64,000 nucleotides of DNA from Alviniconcha marisindica. Its lineage: Eukaryota > Mollusca > Gastropoda > Provannidae. The translations under genes were made by a program, and so were the position numbers. Under the pieces are notes generated by a model. That model did no database searches, was not told the DNA's origin, and saw only the letters and a program-made list of their open reading frames with translations. Shown here piece after piece: positions 10,570 through 21,974 of the stretch. How positions within the stretch are numbered: the stretch's first letter is position 1; each line of letters opens with the position of its first letter. The stretch spans positions 50,001 through 114,000 of the forward strand of contig JABMCL010003285.1 in NCBI GenBank assembly GCA_018857735.1. Direction: 5' to 3'.

Positions 10570-11110
10570 AAACTAAACCTCTACAGGGCCCCAGGATAAA
10601 TCATAATGAATTGGTCCATCCGAAAGGGGGGGGTGGGACTGGTATATTTTGGCGCCACCACTCTGCAGTGATGTTTAGGTGGACGTTTCTGAAGTCACAA
10701 AACCCCTAGCAACATAAACGAACCTTCCTACTGGGTCGTGAAGAGGGCAAAAGTTCGATACACAAATGGTGGGAAAGTCCAGTTCCCTAGAGGGGACGGT
10801 GTAAGAATGTTTTTAATCCACAATCATAATTTTTTATTACAACAATTGTAATTACAAGTATACGACACGTTAATGGAGCATGTCAACAGCATAATGAACT
10901 TCATTCGGCAAAATATTTCCAGCATACATTATGACAGTATAGCTTGGACTGACATAGTCATAGGTGATGGAAATTAATTATGTTGAACGTTTGCAAGTTG
11001 TGTTTTGTTGTTGTTTCGTTTTTCCTCTTCATAACCACATGCAGCACTTTATTTTTAGTTAGCTAAGCCCCGCACACTCCAGTGCGCATGCGTCCCGATC
11101 CCTTGGATCG
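10570..11110. other. Intronic, nothing identified
   Basis: AT-rich and non-repetitive apart from a short G run at 10627-10636. No coding or RNA signal recognised. Confidence 0.5.
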
Positions 11111-11169
11111 GTTGCTGTGTGTTTAAGGCTTATTAGGGACGGGGAAAGAGGGGGTAGTGTTGCTTAATG

Positions 11170-11263
11170 TCCTCACTTCCCCCAGAACAGCTGCCCTACA
11201 GGACTGAGTCCATATTTCACGTAGCTAGTAGTCCTAACCCTGCCCATAACCAGAGTGCCTTCA
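11170..11263. repeat. ~94-bp dispersed repeat, copy 1
   Basis: Shares CACGTAGCTAGTAGTCCTAA and CCCTGCCCATAACCAGAGTG with 11899-11992, where the flanks differ. Both copies lie in the GPCR intron. Confidence 0.8.
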
Positions 11264-11309
11264 TGTTGACATATTAGGGACAAGCTGAGACCAATGCCGA
11301 AGCATGGTT

Positions 11310-11550
11310 CAATATAGCTGTACGTCCACGGGGGGAGGGGGGAGGGGGGGGGGGGGAAGAAAGACTATATACAGCTACACTGTCACCACCCGAATGACTC
11401 CTGCCTTAAAGATAGGCAGCGATGAGAGCCATTTTAATGTTTCATTAATTGTGAGGAACAAAGTCCCAAGATAGTGTCCACAAACCACAACCTTTTTGAA
11501 GCCGAGGCCCTCCTGCTTACCAGCCTAACGGTTTAGTCACCTCACCCAGG
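11310..11550 (-). mobile_element. Degenerate SINE, minus-strand copy
   Basis: Contains the reverse complement of the SINE body (gccattttaatgtttcatta; tgactcctgcctta) and a decayed head (gaggccctcctgcttaccag; ccagcctaacgg). A G-rich insertion (11330-11356) interrupts the 3' end. Confidence 0.75.
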
Positions 11551-11898
11551 GTGGCTTATGTTCGTCGTGTCTTTATTACTACGGAAAAACATCCGCCAAG
11601 CGAGTCGTCCCAGCAGGGCATCTGGCGCTGAATCTGGCGACTCCCTAACGTCAAAAGACAAAATCAATAATTATCTGCATCTAATTACAATTGCATCTCA
11701 ATGTTTGGTATAATCGTCTAGATAATCGTAATGAACACCACAATCACAAAATAAGCTGAATTTTATATTATGCCTGTTCAGCGCTTTGAGCCGCGGGGTA
11801 GGCGCTTTACAAATTTCTGTTAAGTGTACTTGCTGCATCCGGAAGAGAGAAGACCGCTGATTTCTTCCCTTTGGCAGTCAGGTTTTATACTAAGGGTT

Positions 11899-11992
11899 AC
11901 CACTTCCCCCCAAAACAGCTTCTGTACAGGATCGAGTCCATATTCCACGTAGCTAGTAGTCCTAACCCTGCCCATAACCAGAGTGCCTTCAG
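11899..11992. repeat. ~94-bp dispersed repeat, copy 2
   Basis: Second copy of the 11170-11263 segment. Confidence 0.8.
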
Positions 11993-12112
11993 GTTCAACT
12001 GCCTTGCAGCCGTTGCAAAGGAAGTAGCAGTGCCACCTGCAACCCAACCCCCTCCCCTTGCGGTTGGTTCACAGCTGCTTGTTTGACCAGCTTTAACATG
12101 AAGAAAGTTGGT

Positions 12113-12200
12113 CGAGTGTTGCTTTACGTCCACAGAAACCGTTGGTTTATTAGGGACGGGAGCCCAGGACGGCCACCTCGACTTTCACACAGCTCCTGGT
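12113..12200. repeat. Dispersed repeat, 'ttgctttacgtccacag' family
   Basis: Same family as 6695 and 7207: TGTTGCTTTACGTCCACAG, attagggacgggagcc and caggacggccacctcgac. A (TA)n tract follows at 12352-12379. Confidence 0.75.
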
Positions 12201-12346
12201 GTTTATGTACCTCGTACTCACACGCATGCCAGGTGAAAGTAGGCGTAGGCGACTCGGGTCTTTGTTGTGCTTGTGTGACGTCTTTTGAGCGTAATTAACT
12301 CCCTTGTTTGTTAATTCCAGTTATGTGGGTGGACGTGTTGAATGTG

Positions 12347-12381
<35 letters not shown>

Positions 12382-12503
12382 GTGCTACACACCGATTGAC
12401 TACCAGTATTCAGCTGGGGAATGCCACAACAAACATCAATCTTTTGTGTGTTTGACTCTTACGTTTCATGTTAAAACGCTTCTGCTTTCTCTGCTGTGGC
12501 CAG

Positions 12504-12926
12504 GAGCTCCAAACCAACATCAGCAGGCGCCTGGAACGGGCCAGAGTCGAGGCGTCCCTGATGGCTCTGTGGGTGTCCACCACCACTCTCCTCACCTGCG
12601 TCATGATGACGGCATCCAACATTCACCTGATGGTCTTCTATCACCGAATGCCCTGGGGCGGCACGAGGCACAACACTCAGTTGATTCTGGAACTGGTCAG
12701 GGACACGTGCATCGCCCTCACCCTCTCCGTCAACGTCTTCTTCTACTCCTACTTCTGCAAGAACTTTCGTGATGTCGTTGCGCGCCGGTGGCGCCGCCTC
12801 TGTGCCCGAGCGTCGTGCGGTGGACCCTCCGTCATTCAACGCGCGGACAGTTGGCCTCGCAGCCATGGTTGCTGTGACGGAGTATGGTCGTCCGGTAACA
12901 CAACGGAACAATCGACTCATTTGTGA
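12504..12926 (+). CDS. Class A GPCR, last exon encoding TM6-TM7 and tail
   Basis: Acceptor tggccag|GAGCTCC at 12503/12504 gives phase 0 and continues the third intracellular loop (RRVRQ|ELQTNISRRLERARVEA). TM6 is ASLMALWVSTTTLLTCVMMT; TM7 is LVRDTCIALTLSVNVFFYSY, where NPxxY reads NVFFY. The basic helix-8 segment CKNFRDVV follows, then a short Arg/Cys-rich tail and TGA at 12924. Together with the first exon this gives 327 residues, a usual length for the 7TM core but lacking a normal N-terminal tail. The gene ends about 230 bp from the convergent RPL37 stop; no canonical AATAAA was found in between on the plus strand. Confidence 0.87.
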   Translation, partial: ELQTNISRRLERARVEASLMALWVSTTTLLTCVMMTASNIHLMVFYHRMPWGGTRHNTQLILELVRDTCIALTLSVNVFFYSYFCKNFRDVVARRWRRLCARASCGGPSVIQRADSWPRSHGCCDGVWSSGNTTEQSTHL

Positions 12927-13144
12927 AAGATTTGTGTCAACTTGCTCTTGGTCAAGGCTCGTGTACACTGGTGTTGTTGACAATCAAAGAACGCATTAAT
13001 CTCTTTCTGTATTACCCGTTTGTTCAACAGTCAAGTAAAAAGAGAGAATGGAGAAAGAGCGAGTGAGAGGGGGTGAAGGGGAGAGAGGGGGACACACATG
13101 TATCACTAATACAGACAAAACAAACCAAAGTACACTGAAACAGT

Positions 13145-13150
13145 TTTATT
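13145..13150 (-). terminator. RPL37: RPL37 poly(A) signal
   Basis: TTTATT on the plus strand is AATAAA on the minus strand, 7 bases after the RPL37 stop codon, giving the very short 3' UTR typical of ribosomal-protein genes. Confidence 0.8.
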
Positions 13151-13156
13151 GACATG

Positions 13157-13238
13157 TCACTTGGCAGCAACTGTGGATGAGGCTGGTGCAGCTACTTTCC
13201 TCCTGGGTTTGGGGGTCGTGCCCTCGCGGAACCCATTT
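13157..13238 (-). CDS. RPL37: RPL37 exon 4 (C-terminus)
   Basis: Acceptor ctgtttcag|A at 13238. It completes the Arg codon split from exon 3 and encodes NGFREGTTPKPRRKVAAPAS followed by STVAAK and TGA (13157-13159). This is the conserved C-terminus of eukaryotic ribosomal protein eL37 (GFREGTTPKPKR...). All three introns are in phase with the neighbouring exons. Confidence 0.95.
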
Positions 13239-14011
13239 CTGAAACAGAAAAATACCATGCAAATACTAAGCAAAACAAGAGGAAACGCTCAGCCAACTAA
13301 CATGCAAAACAAGAAAACCTACCACTGATCTTCAGACACACAAGTACAAAAAATGGGTCCAGTATTAGTGCTTAATCAATGTCACCACAGCTGGTATGAA
13401 CAAAGCTCAAAAGGGGTTATCAAACAAAGTTCAACTGTAAAGATCTGAAAACTGGAGTAAAGTCTGAAAATGCACCAATTATCTCCCTTGAAATAAACAC
13501 CTGCCAACGTCTATAAATATGGGATGTGCCAGACCTGTTTAGTTTTTTTGTTTTTATATCCAAGACAAGATTGTTCCCAACATGCTTTTTAGCATCTGAG
13601 GACATTAAGCAGAATGGAATTAACGAGTGACATGCTTTCACATGCAACAATCAAAGCTAGTTGTTTTGACAAAAGACTAAGAACAGACTAAAACTTCCAC
13701 TATACCTGGACAGGGCTGCCATACACACTAGAAGCACCCAAAAGTCTTGGGAATTCCTTTTATCTACACAGCACCCAAAGCAATATCATGTGGATTTTGA
13801 CCGCCTACATGTGGACTATCATAGACCCATGGGCATATATCATCATCAGTAAACATTAATGAGGCACACATTTGGCTCTTTTCTCTCTCTGAATGGGATC
13901 TATAGTCTTTCAAGGAGGTACATGGAATGTGTTACCTGCACAAATCTCCTAACCCTATCCTATGCATACGAAATGATGATGATGCAGAGCTGTAGCACAA
14001 AGTCTACTGAC

Positions 14012-14096
14012 CTGAATCTGCGGAAAACAACCTTGAGGTGGCGCATCCTGCCAGTGCCAGTGGTCCTCCTCCTCTTAGACTTCTCGCTCCAGTTGA
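14012..14096 (-). CDS. RPL37: RPL37 exon 3
   Basis: Acceptor gtgttccag|TC and donor TTCAG|GTCAGT. Encodes [20 protein letters not shown] then KVVFRRF. The first codon (Phe) and last codon (Arg) are split with the adjacent exons, and both reconstruct cleanly. This is the rRNA-contacting basic segment of eL37. Confidence 0.95.
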
Positions 14097-14689
14097 CTGG
14101 AACACACATAAAATTGTTAATGCTATTAGTATTACAATGATCACTGAATCATTTAGTAATCATCCCACTCTTAGTCCAGCCATTGAGAAACAGAAACATA
14201 ATCATGACATGGTCAATGTAAAGGTGCTAATGCTATAAAAAAAATATAAAAAAAGAGGAAAAAATACCCTCAACCTTACAATCACATACATAATAATCCA
14301 GAGTAAAAAAGGATACTGGACCACAAATTCCAGGACTTGACAGGGCCTAAAGTTGACAGCTTAAGAGAAGAAAAGCAGGTGAGGTGGTGAAAATAGTGTG
14401 TGTGTGTGTGTGTGTGTCTGTGTGTGTGTGTGTGTGTGTATGTGTGTGTGTGCATCATGTGTGTGACAGTCTGTGTGCATGTCTAACATTCACCAGTGTC
14501 TCTGAGCAAAAAACTGACCCATATTATCATTCATCAGTCACAACTCCATATTACTTTGAATCTCTAGGTATTCTTGAAGCACTTGTAATGTTGTATAATT
14601 TACATACTATGAGCATGTCAACACATTTCAGACTTTATAAACAAAGTTTAAAGCTAACTACCCTTACTTTGTGATCATGTTTTTTGTTT

Positions 14690-15445
14690 TGTTTTTATCC
14701 CTGTCATTGTGTCAATGCACTGTGGGTGAGTTGCTAGCCCATAATGGCAAACAGCTACCCATGCATGGATGAAAGCCAACCCTAGTTTATGAATAGGATG
14801 GCCAACGGCCAGTGCATCAGCTTGTGTGCTGACTGCACCTCTGGCTCTAGCACTGGAATGTCTGGCACTCAGTGGAGATAAAGTAAACAATTAAGCATGC
14901 ACTGATGAAAATCAACTGTAGTCCTGTTAATCATTAGGCTGGTCAATAGCTAGTGATGTTAGGTTATCAGCTTAGGTGCTGACTGCAACTCTGGCTCTAG
15001 CACTGGAATGTCTGGCACTCGGTGGCCATACAGCAAACATTTAGCAATGCACTGATGAAAGTCAGCCATAGTCCAGTTACTAGTTAGGATGGTCAACAGC
15101 CAGTGCTGTTAGGTTATTAGCTTTTGTGCTGACCACACCTCTGGCTCTAGCACTGGAATGTCAGGCAGACAATGGCCTACAGGCTACAGCAAACAATTAG
15201 CCATGCACTAATGAAAGCCAACTGTAGTCCAATTACTTGTTAGGATGGTCAATGGCCAGTGCTGTTTGGTTATCAGCTTGTGTACTGACTGCACCTCTGG
15301 CTCTAGCATTGGAATGTCTGGCACTCAGTGGCCATATGGCAAACAATTAGCCATGCACCGATGAAAGTTAGCCATAGTCCTGATACTCATTAGGATGGTC
15401 AATGACCAGTGCTGTTATCAGCTTGTGTGCTGACCACACCTCTGG
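14690..15445. repeat. ~150-bp tandem array, ~5 copies
   Basis: Successive units carry CACCTCTGGCTCTAGCACTG at about 150-bp spacing (near 14838, 14988, 15138, 15290 and 15437). It sits in the 5.7-kb second intron of RPL37. A minus-strand 71-residue frame (14675-14890) is part of the repeat. The rest of the intron to 16640 has a GA tract (15979-16001) and no gene. Confidence 0.9.
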
Positions 15446-16639
15446 CTCTTGGTGGTCAACACAGGAACACTGACTTCACGGTGACAAAGGCTCACACTGA
15501 AGACTTTATCCTCATCATAACCAGTGTGCATTCTATGCCCATACGCTGCATGGTTTGTTTATTGCGTCCGTGTTTATACGTGAACACTCAATATGTTTGC
15601 TTTTATTATTACAACTGTGATGTTTTTCATAACTGTTCTAATTCTATACTACTACTACTAACTGCTACAGTACTACATCACTGTAATGTTATGAAATATA
15701 CACATCACAAATACACAAGAAACTTAGGTAAATTAATTTTCACAAAAAATGTTTGCATTTTAAAATTTATTTTTGGTTCTATTCATTTACTGAAGTAGGC
15801 TACACAAGGTCAAAAGCAAGTTTCATATTATTATACAGGGTTTGCATTAACTGGTAATTTCAGGTATTTTTTTAATTTAAGATCAGCGTACTCTGGAAAC
15901 AAAATTTACAATTGGTCAGATGTAACAGCCGTTCTAAAAATAAAAAATAAACTATAAAAAATATCAATAAATGCAACAGAGAGAGAGAGAGAGAGAGAGA
16001 GAATGTGTGTACAGCCTGTGTGCATGTTCTAGACAGGGAAAGAAGCACTCAAGCAGGGTGGTTACTAGTACAGTAGTAGAGCTTAAGTAGTATTGACAGC
16101 CATGACAATTATTGATTGATTGACTGGTTTCCATAAGCCACTTTTGCCACATAGTTATACTTATTGATGTCACAATGATTAGAAAAATGTCTAGTGTGAT
16201 CATTGATTACAGTAGAATAGGGAAAATGTCTAACCCATAGTTGAAGAGCTTGAATATATGCTAACTTTGAAGCTACATGTACACTCATCAACACGTATGG
16301 CAATGACAACACACAAAATGTGAAGGCTGAATGAAGAGGATGTTAAAATTGAGTCAGAACAGCCATTGCTTCCTAAGCCTCTGCCTATGCACTTCGGTTA
16401 TGGGCAATGTCTGTTAAGGCAGATAATAAATGGGAGGTTGACTGTCAATGTCAAGGTTCCTTTGTTACAAAGTTTGTATCAGTAACTGCCTGTTGCTAGA
16501 GCACTGTCACCCATGCGTGCAAGGGAGCTGCACACTGCACACCACAGCAACACTGACAAATGACACCTGTGGTGCAGGCTGTTGCCTATGAGGTATGTTT
16601 GTGCAGGCTATTGGGAGTGGGAGGCACAAAAATGGTCTG

Positions 16640-16862
16640 TGTATTCTAAAATGTATACAAATTGTTGCATATCTACACTCCGTCTCGTACACTACACTCT
16701 TCTTCTGACACCCACATGCTGGAAATCCAACAATACAAATGCAAGACTCATGGCTTTCGCACCTTCTCTTGATTTGGACCCCACATTTGGAATTCACTCC
16801 CACAAGACCTTAGACACTGCTCAACCCTGTCATCGTTTAAAATTAAAGCCAAAATGAAAACC
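16640..16862 (+). mobile_element. LINE 3'-end fragment
   Basis: The plus strand encodes, with one or two frame breaks, the same C-terminal segment as the fragment at 1705-2560: HYTLLLTPTCWKSNNTN versus HYALLLTPRAENPAIQTQ, and TAQPCHRLK versus TAQPCHLLK. A truncated copy of that family inside RPL37 intron 2. Confidence 0.75.
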
Positions 16863-17583
16863 TTCTGCCAGTATTTTCATCATAACTAATATCACTATCA
16901 GTACCCAGTTTCTGCTACAGTCAGTGTGTGTGCAGGGTATGAGTATGACAATAACTTTTTTCCACACTTGCCCTGTAGGGCAAGTTGATGAATTTTCTAC
17001 TTGCCCAAGTGGCAAAACTAGTTGCCCATGCCAGATTCTTAAAATCAACCATTTTGATTAAAATATGCGATATGTTTGTCAAATGGATTTTGAAGGGTAG
17101 AAAGTGTGATAAAAGTACTAAGTAGACTGATACACACACACACAAACCATCTTCCCCACAAAGTTACATAAATTTGTAACATTGTTAATTACCAGGTCCA
17201 TACTTGAAAGAGATAAAATTCAGTAAAGTACTCAAGCTTATAAAAAAAAAAATTCTACAGTGGTACCTGTCTCAGTACTCATGGTATCAGCAATGAATCA
17301 TCATTGCAGGACAGAATGTGACTTGTCATTTTAATTATTGTTAATATTAATGACCCAAACTGCCATACATGCCCCAACATAGCCCGGGCAGCTTGGATCA
17401 GTGGTTGTATTTTTTAACACAGGGAACTGTGCCAAACCTGCACTAAATACATTTCTTTCTTTTAATAATAATAATAATGGAAATTTTTAAAGCGCCTACC
17501 CTGTGGCTCAAAACACTGAACAAGCATACACATATAATGTACATTGAGATGGAAAATGTTATAAAAAAATGTATATATATATA

Positions 17584-19560
17584 CTATATACCAACAAGTG
17601 TTCCAGCATAATTATGCAAAAGATGCACACACACGTGCACACACTGTACAGACTGATGGGAGTGAAGGACAATGTGGTTTAACTGAAATATTCTACAAAA
17701 GAGCAATGTCTTGAGTTGACTTCTGAAGGAAGAGAGAGAAGCAGAGTGCCTGATGTCTTGGGGGAGATTGTTCCAGATGTGGGGGCCAAAGTGTGAGAAA
17801 GTGCGAAAGCCATGGGTTTTGCGGTTGAAACGTTGGATTTTGAGCATGCGCGTGTCTGACGAAGAGCAGAGAGAGCGGGAAGGACTGTACAGGTGTAGCA
17901 GCTCAGAAAGATAAGAGGGAGTGGAACCTGCGATTGCGTTGTAACACATGCAAGCAGTTTTGTATTTTATCCGTTCAGAAATTGGGAGCCAGTGGAGTTG
18001 CTGTAGGAGAGGTGTGCAGTTTTGATGGCGTGGAGCTCTGAGAATGAGGTGTGCAGCAGTATTTTGGACTTTCTGCATTGGTTGAATTACAGAGTTCGGA
18101 GTGCCCATGAGAAGAGAGTTGCAGCAGTCTAGTCTGGACAATACACAAGAAGTTACAAGTTGTTTTGCTGCATCTTCTGTGAGGTACCTACGGATGGAGC
18201 TGATGCGTTTTAGTTCATAGTAGGCTGTTTGACATGTTTTGATTACGTGTTGCTTCATTGTGAGGTTAGAGTCAAGGATAAATCCTAAGTTCCTGGTTTT
18301 GTCTGAACACAGAATTTCATGTGTACCAACCATGACTGACGGTGGTAAGCAGTGACACGAGGACAGAGAAGGTGTCGAGAAGAGAATGGCTTCAGTTTTA
18401 TCTTCATTAAGTTTGAGTTGGTTGTTGCACATCCATGCTTTTATGTCATCTGTACATGATTGCAGGTTGTGTGCAAGGCTTTGCACATCGTTTGGTGAAC
18501 TTGATTTTTGAAGTTGGGTGTCGTCTGCAAAAAGCTGATGGTTGACTGAGTGATTGGCTATGATGTCTGAAAGTGGAGTAGTGTACAAAACAGCACAGGT
18601 CCCAACACTGAACCCTGTGGAACACCAAACATGACTGGAGAAGAAGAGGAAGCAGAATTGTTGACAACAATGCATTCGATTTCTGTCCAGAAGGTACGAT
18701 CAAAACCACTGGAGAATGGTAGTGCAGATGCCCAAAACAGTTTCAAGACGGGAAAGAAGAATCTGGTGATCAATAGTGTCAAAAGCAGCTGAAAGATCCA
18801 GTAAGAGTAAAACAGAGATTCTGTCTTCATCCATAACGTTTAACAAGTCGTTTACAATGCATAGGAGCGCAGTCTCGGTGTTGTGTCCGGTGTGGTAGGC
18901 TGATTGGAAAGGATTGCAGAGGTTGTTTTCTTGGAGGTGTGCAAGAAGTTTGTGTAGAACGACCTTTTCGAGAATTTTAGACAGAAATGGCAGGTTTGAG
19001 ATTGGACGGTAGCTTTTCAGTACATTTTGATCAAGGGAGGGTTTTCTGAGCAGGGGTTTGACAAATAGCAGTTTTGAAGTCTAGTGGTACAAAACCAGAA
19101 GCCAATGAAGTGTTGATGATGTTGGTGATTGTAGGGAGGAGAACATCAAGGTTTTCGTACAGCAATTCAGTAGGAATGGGATCAAGATCGCATGATTTGG
19201 GGAGTCTTCTGGAGAATTTCTGAAACAAATTGTTCAGTGACTGGTGTAAATGTCTACAGCAATTTCCCAGAGTAGGTGGTTTTGTCCATGGCAACTGTTG
19301 GGTTAAGTGGAGGAAAGCCGTTTCTTATTCAGTTATTGTGATGATCTTGTTGGTGAAGTATTCAGAAAAGGCTTGTGGTATGTTGTCAGAGTCTAAAGAT
19401 GGGAGAGGTATGGAGTTCTTTTCGCCTAGGATGGCACTGAAGTTGTGGAACAGTTCCTTGCATGAGTTGCTTGTTTGTATTTTGAAAGAGTAGAAAGCTG
19501 TTTTTGCATGTCCACTAAGTCCGTGACTTTCCCTTTGATGTTTTCATAAATCTGTGCACT
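17584..19560 (-). mobile_element. CR1/L2-like non-LTR retrotransposon, decayed
   Basis: Minus-strand reverse-transcriptase pieces appear in order. Upstream (19294-19031) is SRRLPKSCDLDPIPTELLYE...; then GVPQGSVLGPVLF near 18610 (RT block), the catalytic FADDTQLQ (18531-18508), and a 340-residue open stretch with RNLGFILDSNLTMKQHV, VLSRLDCCNSLLMG, LLQQLHWLPISERIKYKTAC and IWNNLPQDIRH. Frame shifts separate the blocks and no endonuclease domain is seen, so it is inactive. It lies in RPL37 intron 2 in the same orientation as the gene. The clade is inferred from motif wording. Confidence 0.88.
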
Positions 19561-19821
19561 GTGAGTTTTGAGCTGTGTTAATATTTTATATTATAATTTT
19601 CTGTGTTAAAAAAGGATTCAGATTTATGCTAGTTTATTCCTGCCTTCATTATCTGTTATTTAAGAATGAGAAAGTTTTTTGTTTTGTTTTTTCAAGGTTC
19701 TTGGGTCTGCCAGTGGTTGGAATATAATTATATACTCCTTGTTCCACTCATTAACAAGTGATATAACGAATTTAAAATATATCCACAGCATCATGCACTT
19801 GAGGATGTATGCTGTACTCAC

Positions 19822-19957
19822 ACTGCCTCTTCTTAGCACTGGGATATCCACAAGATGAGCATCTTTTCTTCTGAATGTGGTAAGAACGCCGACCACACCG
19901 ACGGCAGTGGGTGTGGGTCTTGTTGTGGCGCTTTCCAAAGCTTGACGTACCCTTCGT
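19822..19957 (-). CDS. RPL37: RPL37 exon 2
   Basis: Acceptor gatttgcag|ACG at 19957 and donor GGCAGT|GTGAGT. Encodes [40 protein letters not shown] and AKKRQ, i.e. the zinc-ribbon of eL37 with all four Cys (CRRC ... CSSC). The initiator ATG is in exon 1. The four coding exons total 306 nt, giving 101 residues against 97 in human. Confidence 0.95.
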
Positions 19958-20256
19958 CTGCAAATCATCAAATCTGAAGTTTGTAATTGGTAACCTTAAA
20001 AAAACTAAAAAAACTAAACTTACAAGGCAATAACAATCCAAACGTGATGCATGAAAAAAATCTCAAAGCACTGGAAATCAACACACCACGTCGCTACAAC
20101 TCCTTCAAATAATGCTTTCATCGTCATCTAAACTGGAAAATACAAATAATGGTAGTAAGAACAATGCTCTATCCGTAAATGTGTCATGTCTATATGTACT
20201 ACACAAATACGATACTCCAGGATTTATTTGATATAGTGGGACGTAGAATATCTCAC

Positions 20257-20291
20257 CATGGTCGGACACGCCGGAAGTTTCCAAAAGGGAG
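20257..20291 (-). CDS. RPL37: RPL37 exon 1 (5' UTR plus ATG)
   Basis: Minus strand: ATG|GTGAGA places the start codon as the last three bases of exon 1 (20259-20257), the classic architecture of this gene. Upstream is a 5'-terminal-oligopyrimidine-like stretch, CTCCCTTTT (20291-20283), marking the likely transcription start and implying mTOR-responsive translation. eL37 is a 60S subunit protein. The exact 5' end is inferred. Confidence 0.85.
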
Positions 20292-20540
20292 AATCTCGTT
20301 TTGAATGTGAACGGGAAATAGATAACTTTCAGAGCATGCGCATTGCTTTTAGCAACTGTCAACTTCCTCGACTTCCACGTTGGCGGAAACACGGACTCTG
20401 TGACACACAGTCACATCCTGCAAAGACACCTTGTTTATATATAAAAGTCGTCGTGATGGGGCGAATATACGTCAGTCGGAAAGGGAGAGCGCAACACATA
20501 TTTCAGTCGCGCTGTAAGACTTTAAAATTCGACCAACAAG
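20292..20540. promoter_or_regulatory. Divergent RPL37/FBXO4 promoter
   Basis: About 250 bp separate the RPL37 TOP start from the FBXO4 ATG. On the plus strand a TATA-like TATATAAAA (20436-20444) lies about 97 bp before the FBXO4 ATG, so FBXO4 transcription could begin near 20470. RPL37 on the other strand has a TOP-type initiator and no obvious TATA. Shared regulatory sites are inferred from the arrangement. Confidence 0.65.
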
Positions 20541-20876
20541 ATGCTGGCTGTGGCTTTTTCAACTAAATTGTCAGACTTGGTGGGTGCGGAAGATGCAAGT
20601 TACCGGCATGAAAGGCAGCTCGACTCGGAGATAGCTGATGTCCTCTCCTCAGTCAAACAACTGCTGATCAAATACAAAATGTACAATAAACACAGTGAAT
20701 CACCGGCCGTGTCGGGAGGCCTGCAGCAGTTCATCACCAACAAGCTGAAGAAGAGAGGAGAAAACGAAAAGACACTGACCCAGCGTTTGAGGGCTCTTTA
20801 CCTTCGCGAGGACAATGTCCAGCTCATCGTGGGAAAGGCAGAAGGAGAGGAGATGGCCATGTTTGACTGCCTACCG
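20541..20876 (+). CDS. FBXO4: FBXO4 exon 1
   Basis: ATG at 20541 (ccaacaagATG), 112 codons to GACTGCCTACCG|GTATGT, phase 0. The N-terminal region is helical and charged (SEIADVLSSVKQLLIKYKMY) and is not conserved in human FBXO4; the exon ends in the LP that opens the F-box. FBXO4 is the substrate receptor of an SCF ubiquitin ligase (known targets in mammals include TRF1/TERF1 and cyclin D1). All six coding exons together give 1,278 nt, 425 residues, against 387 in human. Confidence 0.9.
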
Positions 20877-21488
20877 GTATGTGACTGCTCTTGTCCTTCT
20901 TTTTTTTTTCTTTTTTCTTTTTTTTCTTTTCATTTATCACTTATGACGCTTGTAATTTCATCCTCATTCCTCTTCATCTGTTAAATTTTTAATTATTTAT
21001 TTTTGATAATTTTGTGTAACATTTTACAATCACAGTCACAGTTAGAAAAGTCCCTATTAACTGAGCTGAACTGAAATATGATCAACTTTGTCATTCTGAA
21101 AACTATACATGTGATGTATCATGTATGTCACTGTTGGGACTGGGAGTGCACTTAAAGAGAGGTGGGAGGTGTGTGTGTGTGGCAGGGGGTACAGACATGA
21201 TTTACACAATTATTGAATTAGGACTTGAAGTATTTGAGGAGGGGAGTTGTGGCCACATACTCAAGCAGGTTTTTCCTCATTGCCATAGTGTTGGGGAACT
21301 AGGAGAGCTTCATTAACTCAGTTCAGTAACACTCCCCCCACCCACCCATTACAACTTACAACAGATGTCTTCTTTGAAAAGAAATGTTCCAGTGGGTTTA
21401 CTTTGACTTATTTCAGACTAAAAGTCTTACACTAAGGTACAGAGTCACAGCACTAAATCATAATAAATGTAACATTAATTTACAGAGG

Positions 21489-21541
<53 letters not shown>

Positions 21542-21762
21542 AATCAGATTTGCAGAACATGTGAACTAAAGACAAAAGTGTTAATAATAGCATTAAATCT
21601 GCATAGATGCTGTGATACTGATAGTAAGCATGTGCTACAGGGTGTGAATTAGAGTAGCTTATATTTTTTAATTAATGAAATAATAAAGTTGTTTTCTCTG
21701 TTTCTGTGTAGGATAGCCATTGTTTGGTTTACCGTGAGTTGGCATCATTTTAATTTTTACAG

Positions 21763-21974
21763 GTGGACATTAAGCTGCGCATCTTCTCCTATTTGGATGC
21801 ACGCAGCTTGTGTCGTGCATGTGGTGTCAGTCGCGACTGGAACCAGTTGCTGTGGGATGACCTATTGTGGCGCCAACGTCTGGCAGCAGATCGACTTACC
21901 TGGTGCCAGGTGTCACATGTCACCAATCCCCAAACCTACACTGAAGCTGCCTCAGACTTGGCATACAAAGAAAT
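21763..21974 (+). CDS. FBXO4: FBXO4 exon 2 (F-box)
   Basis: Acceptor tttttacag|GTG and donor AAAGAAAT|GTAAGT. Encodes VDIKLRIFSYLDARSLCRAC and GVSRDWNQLLWDDLLWRQRL, the F-box that binds SKP1. The preceding LP comes from exon 1. It ends in phase 2. A (CA)n tract lies in intron 1 at 21489-21537. Confidence 0.93.

Noticed and set aside
13239..19821. Intronic snoRNA in RPL37
   Set aside because: RPL37 introns host snoRNAs in vertebrates, but I found no paired C and D boxes at suitable spacing by eye on the minus strand.
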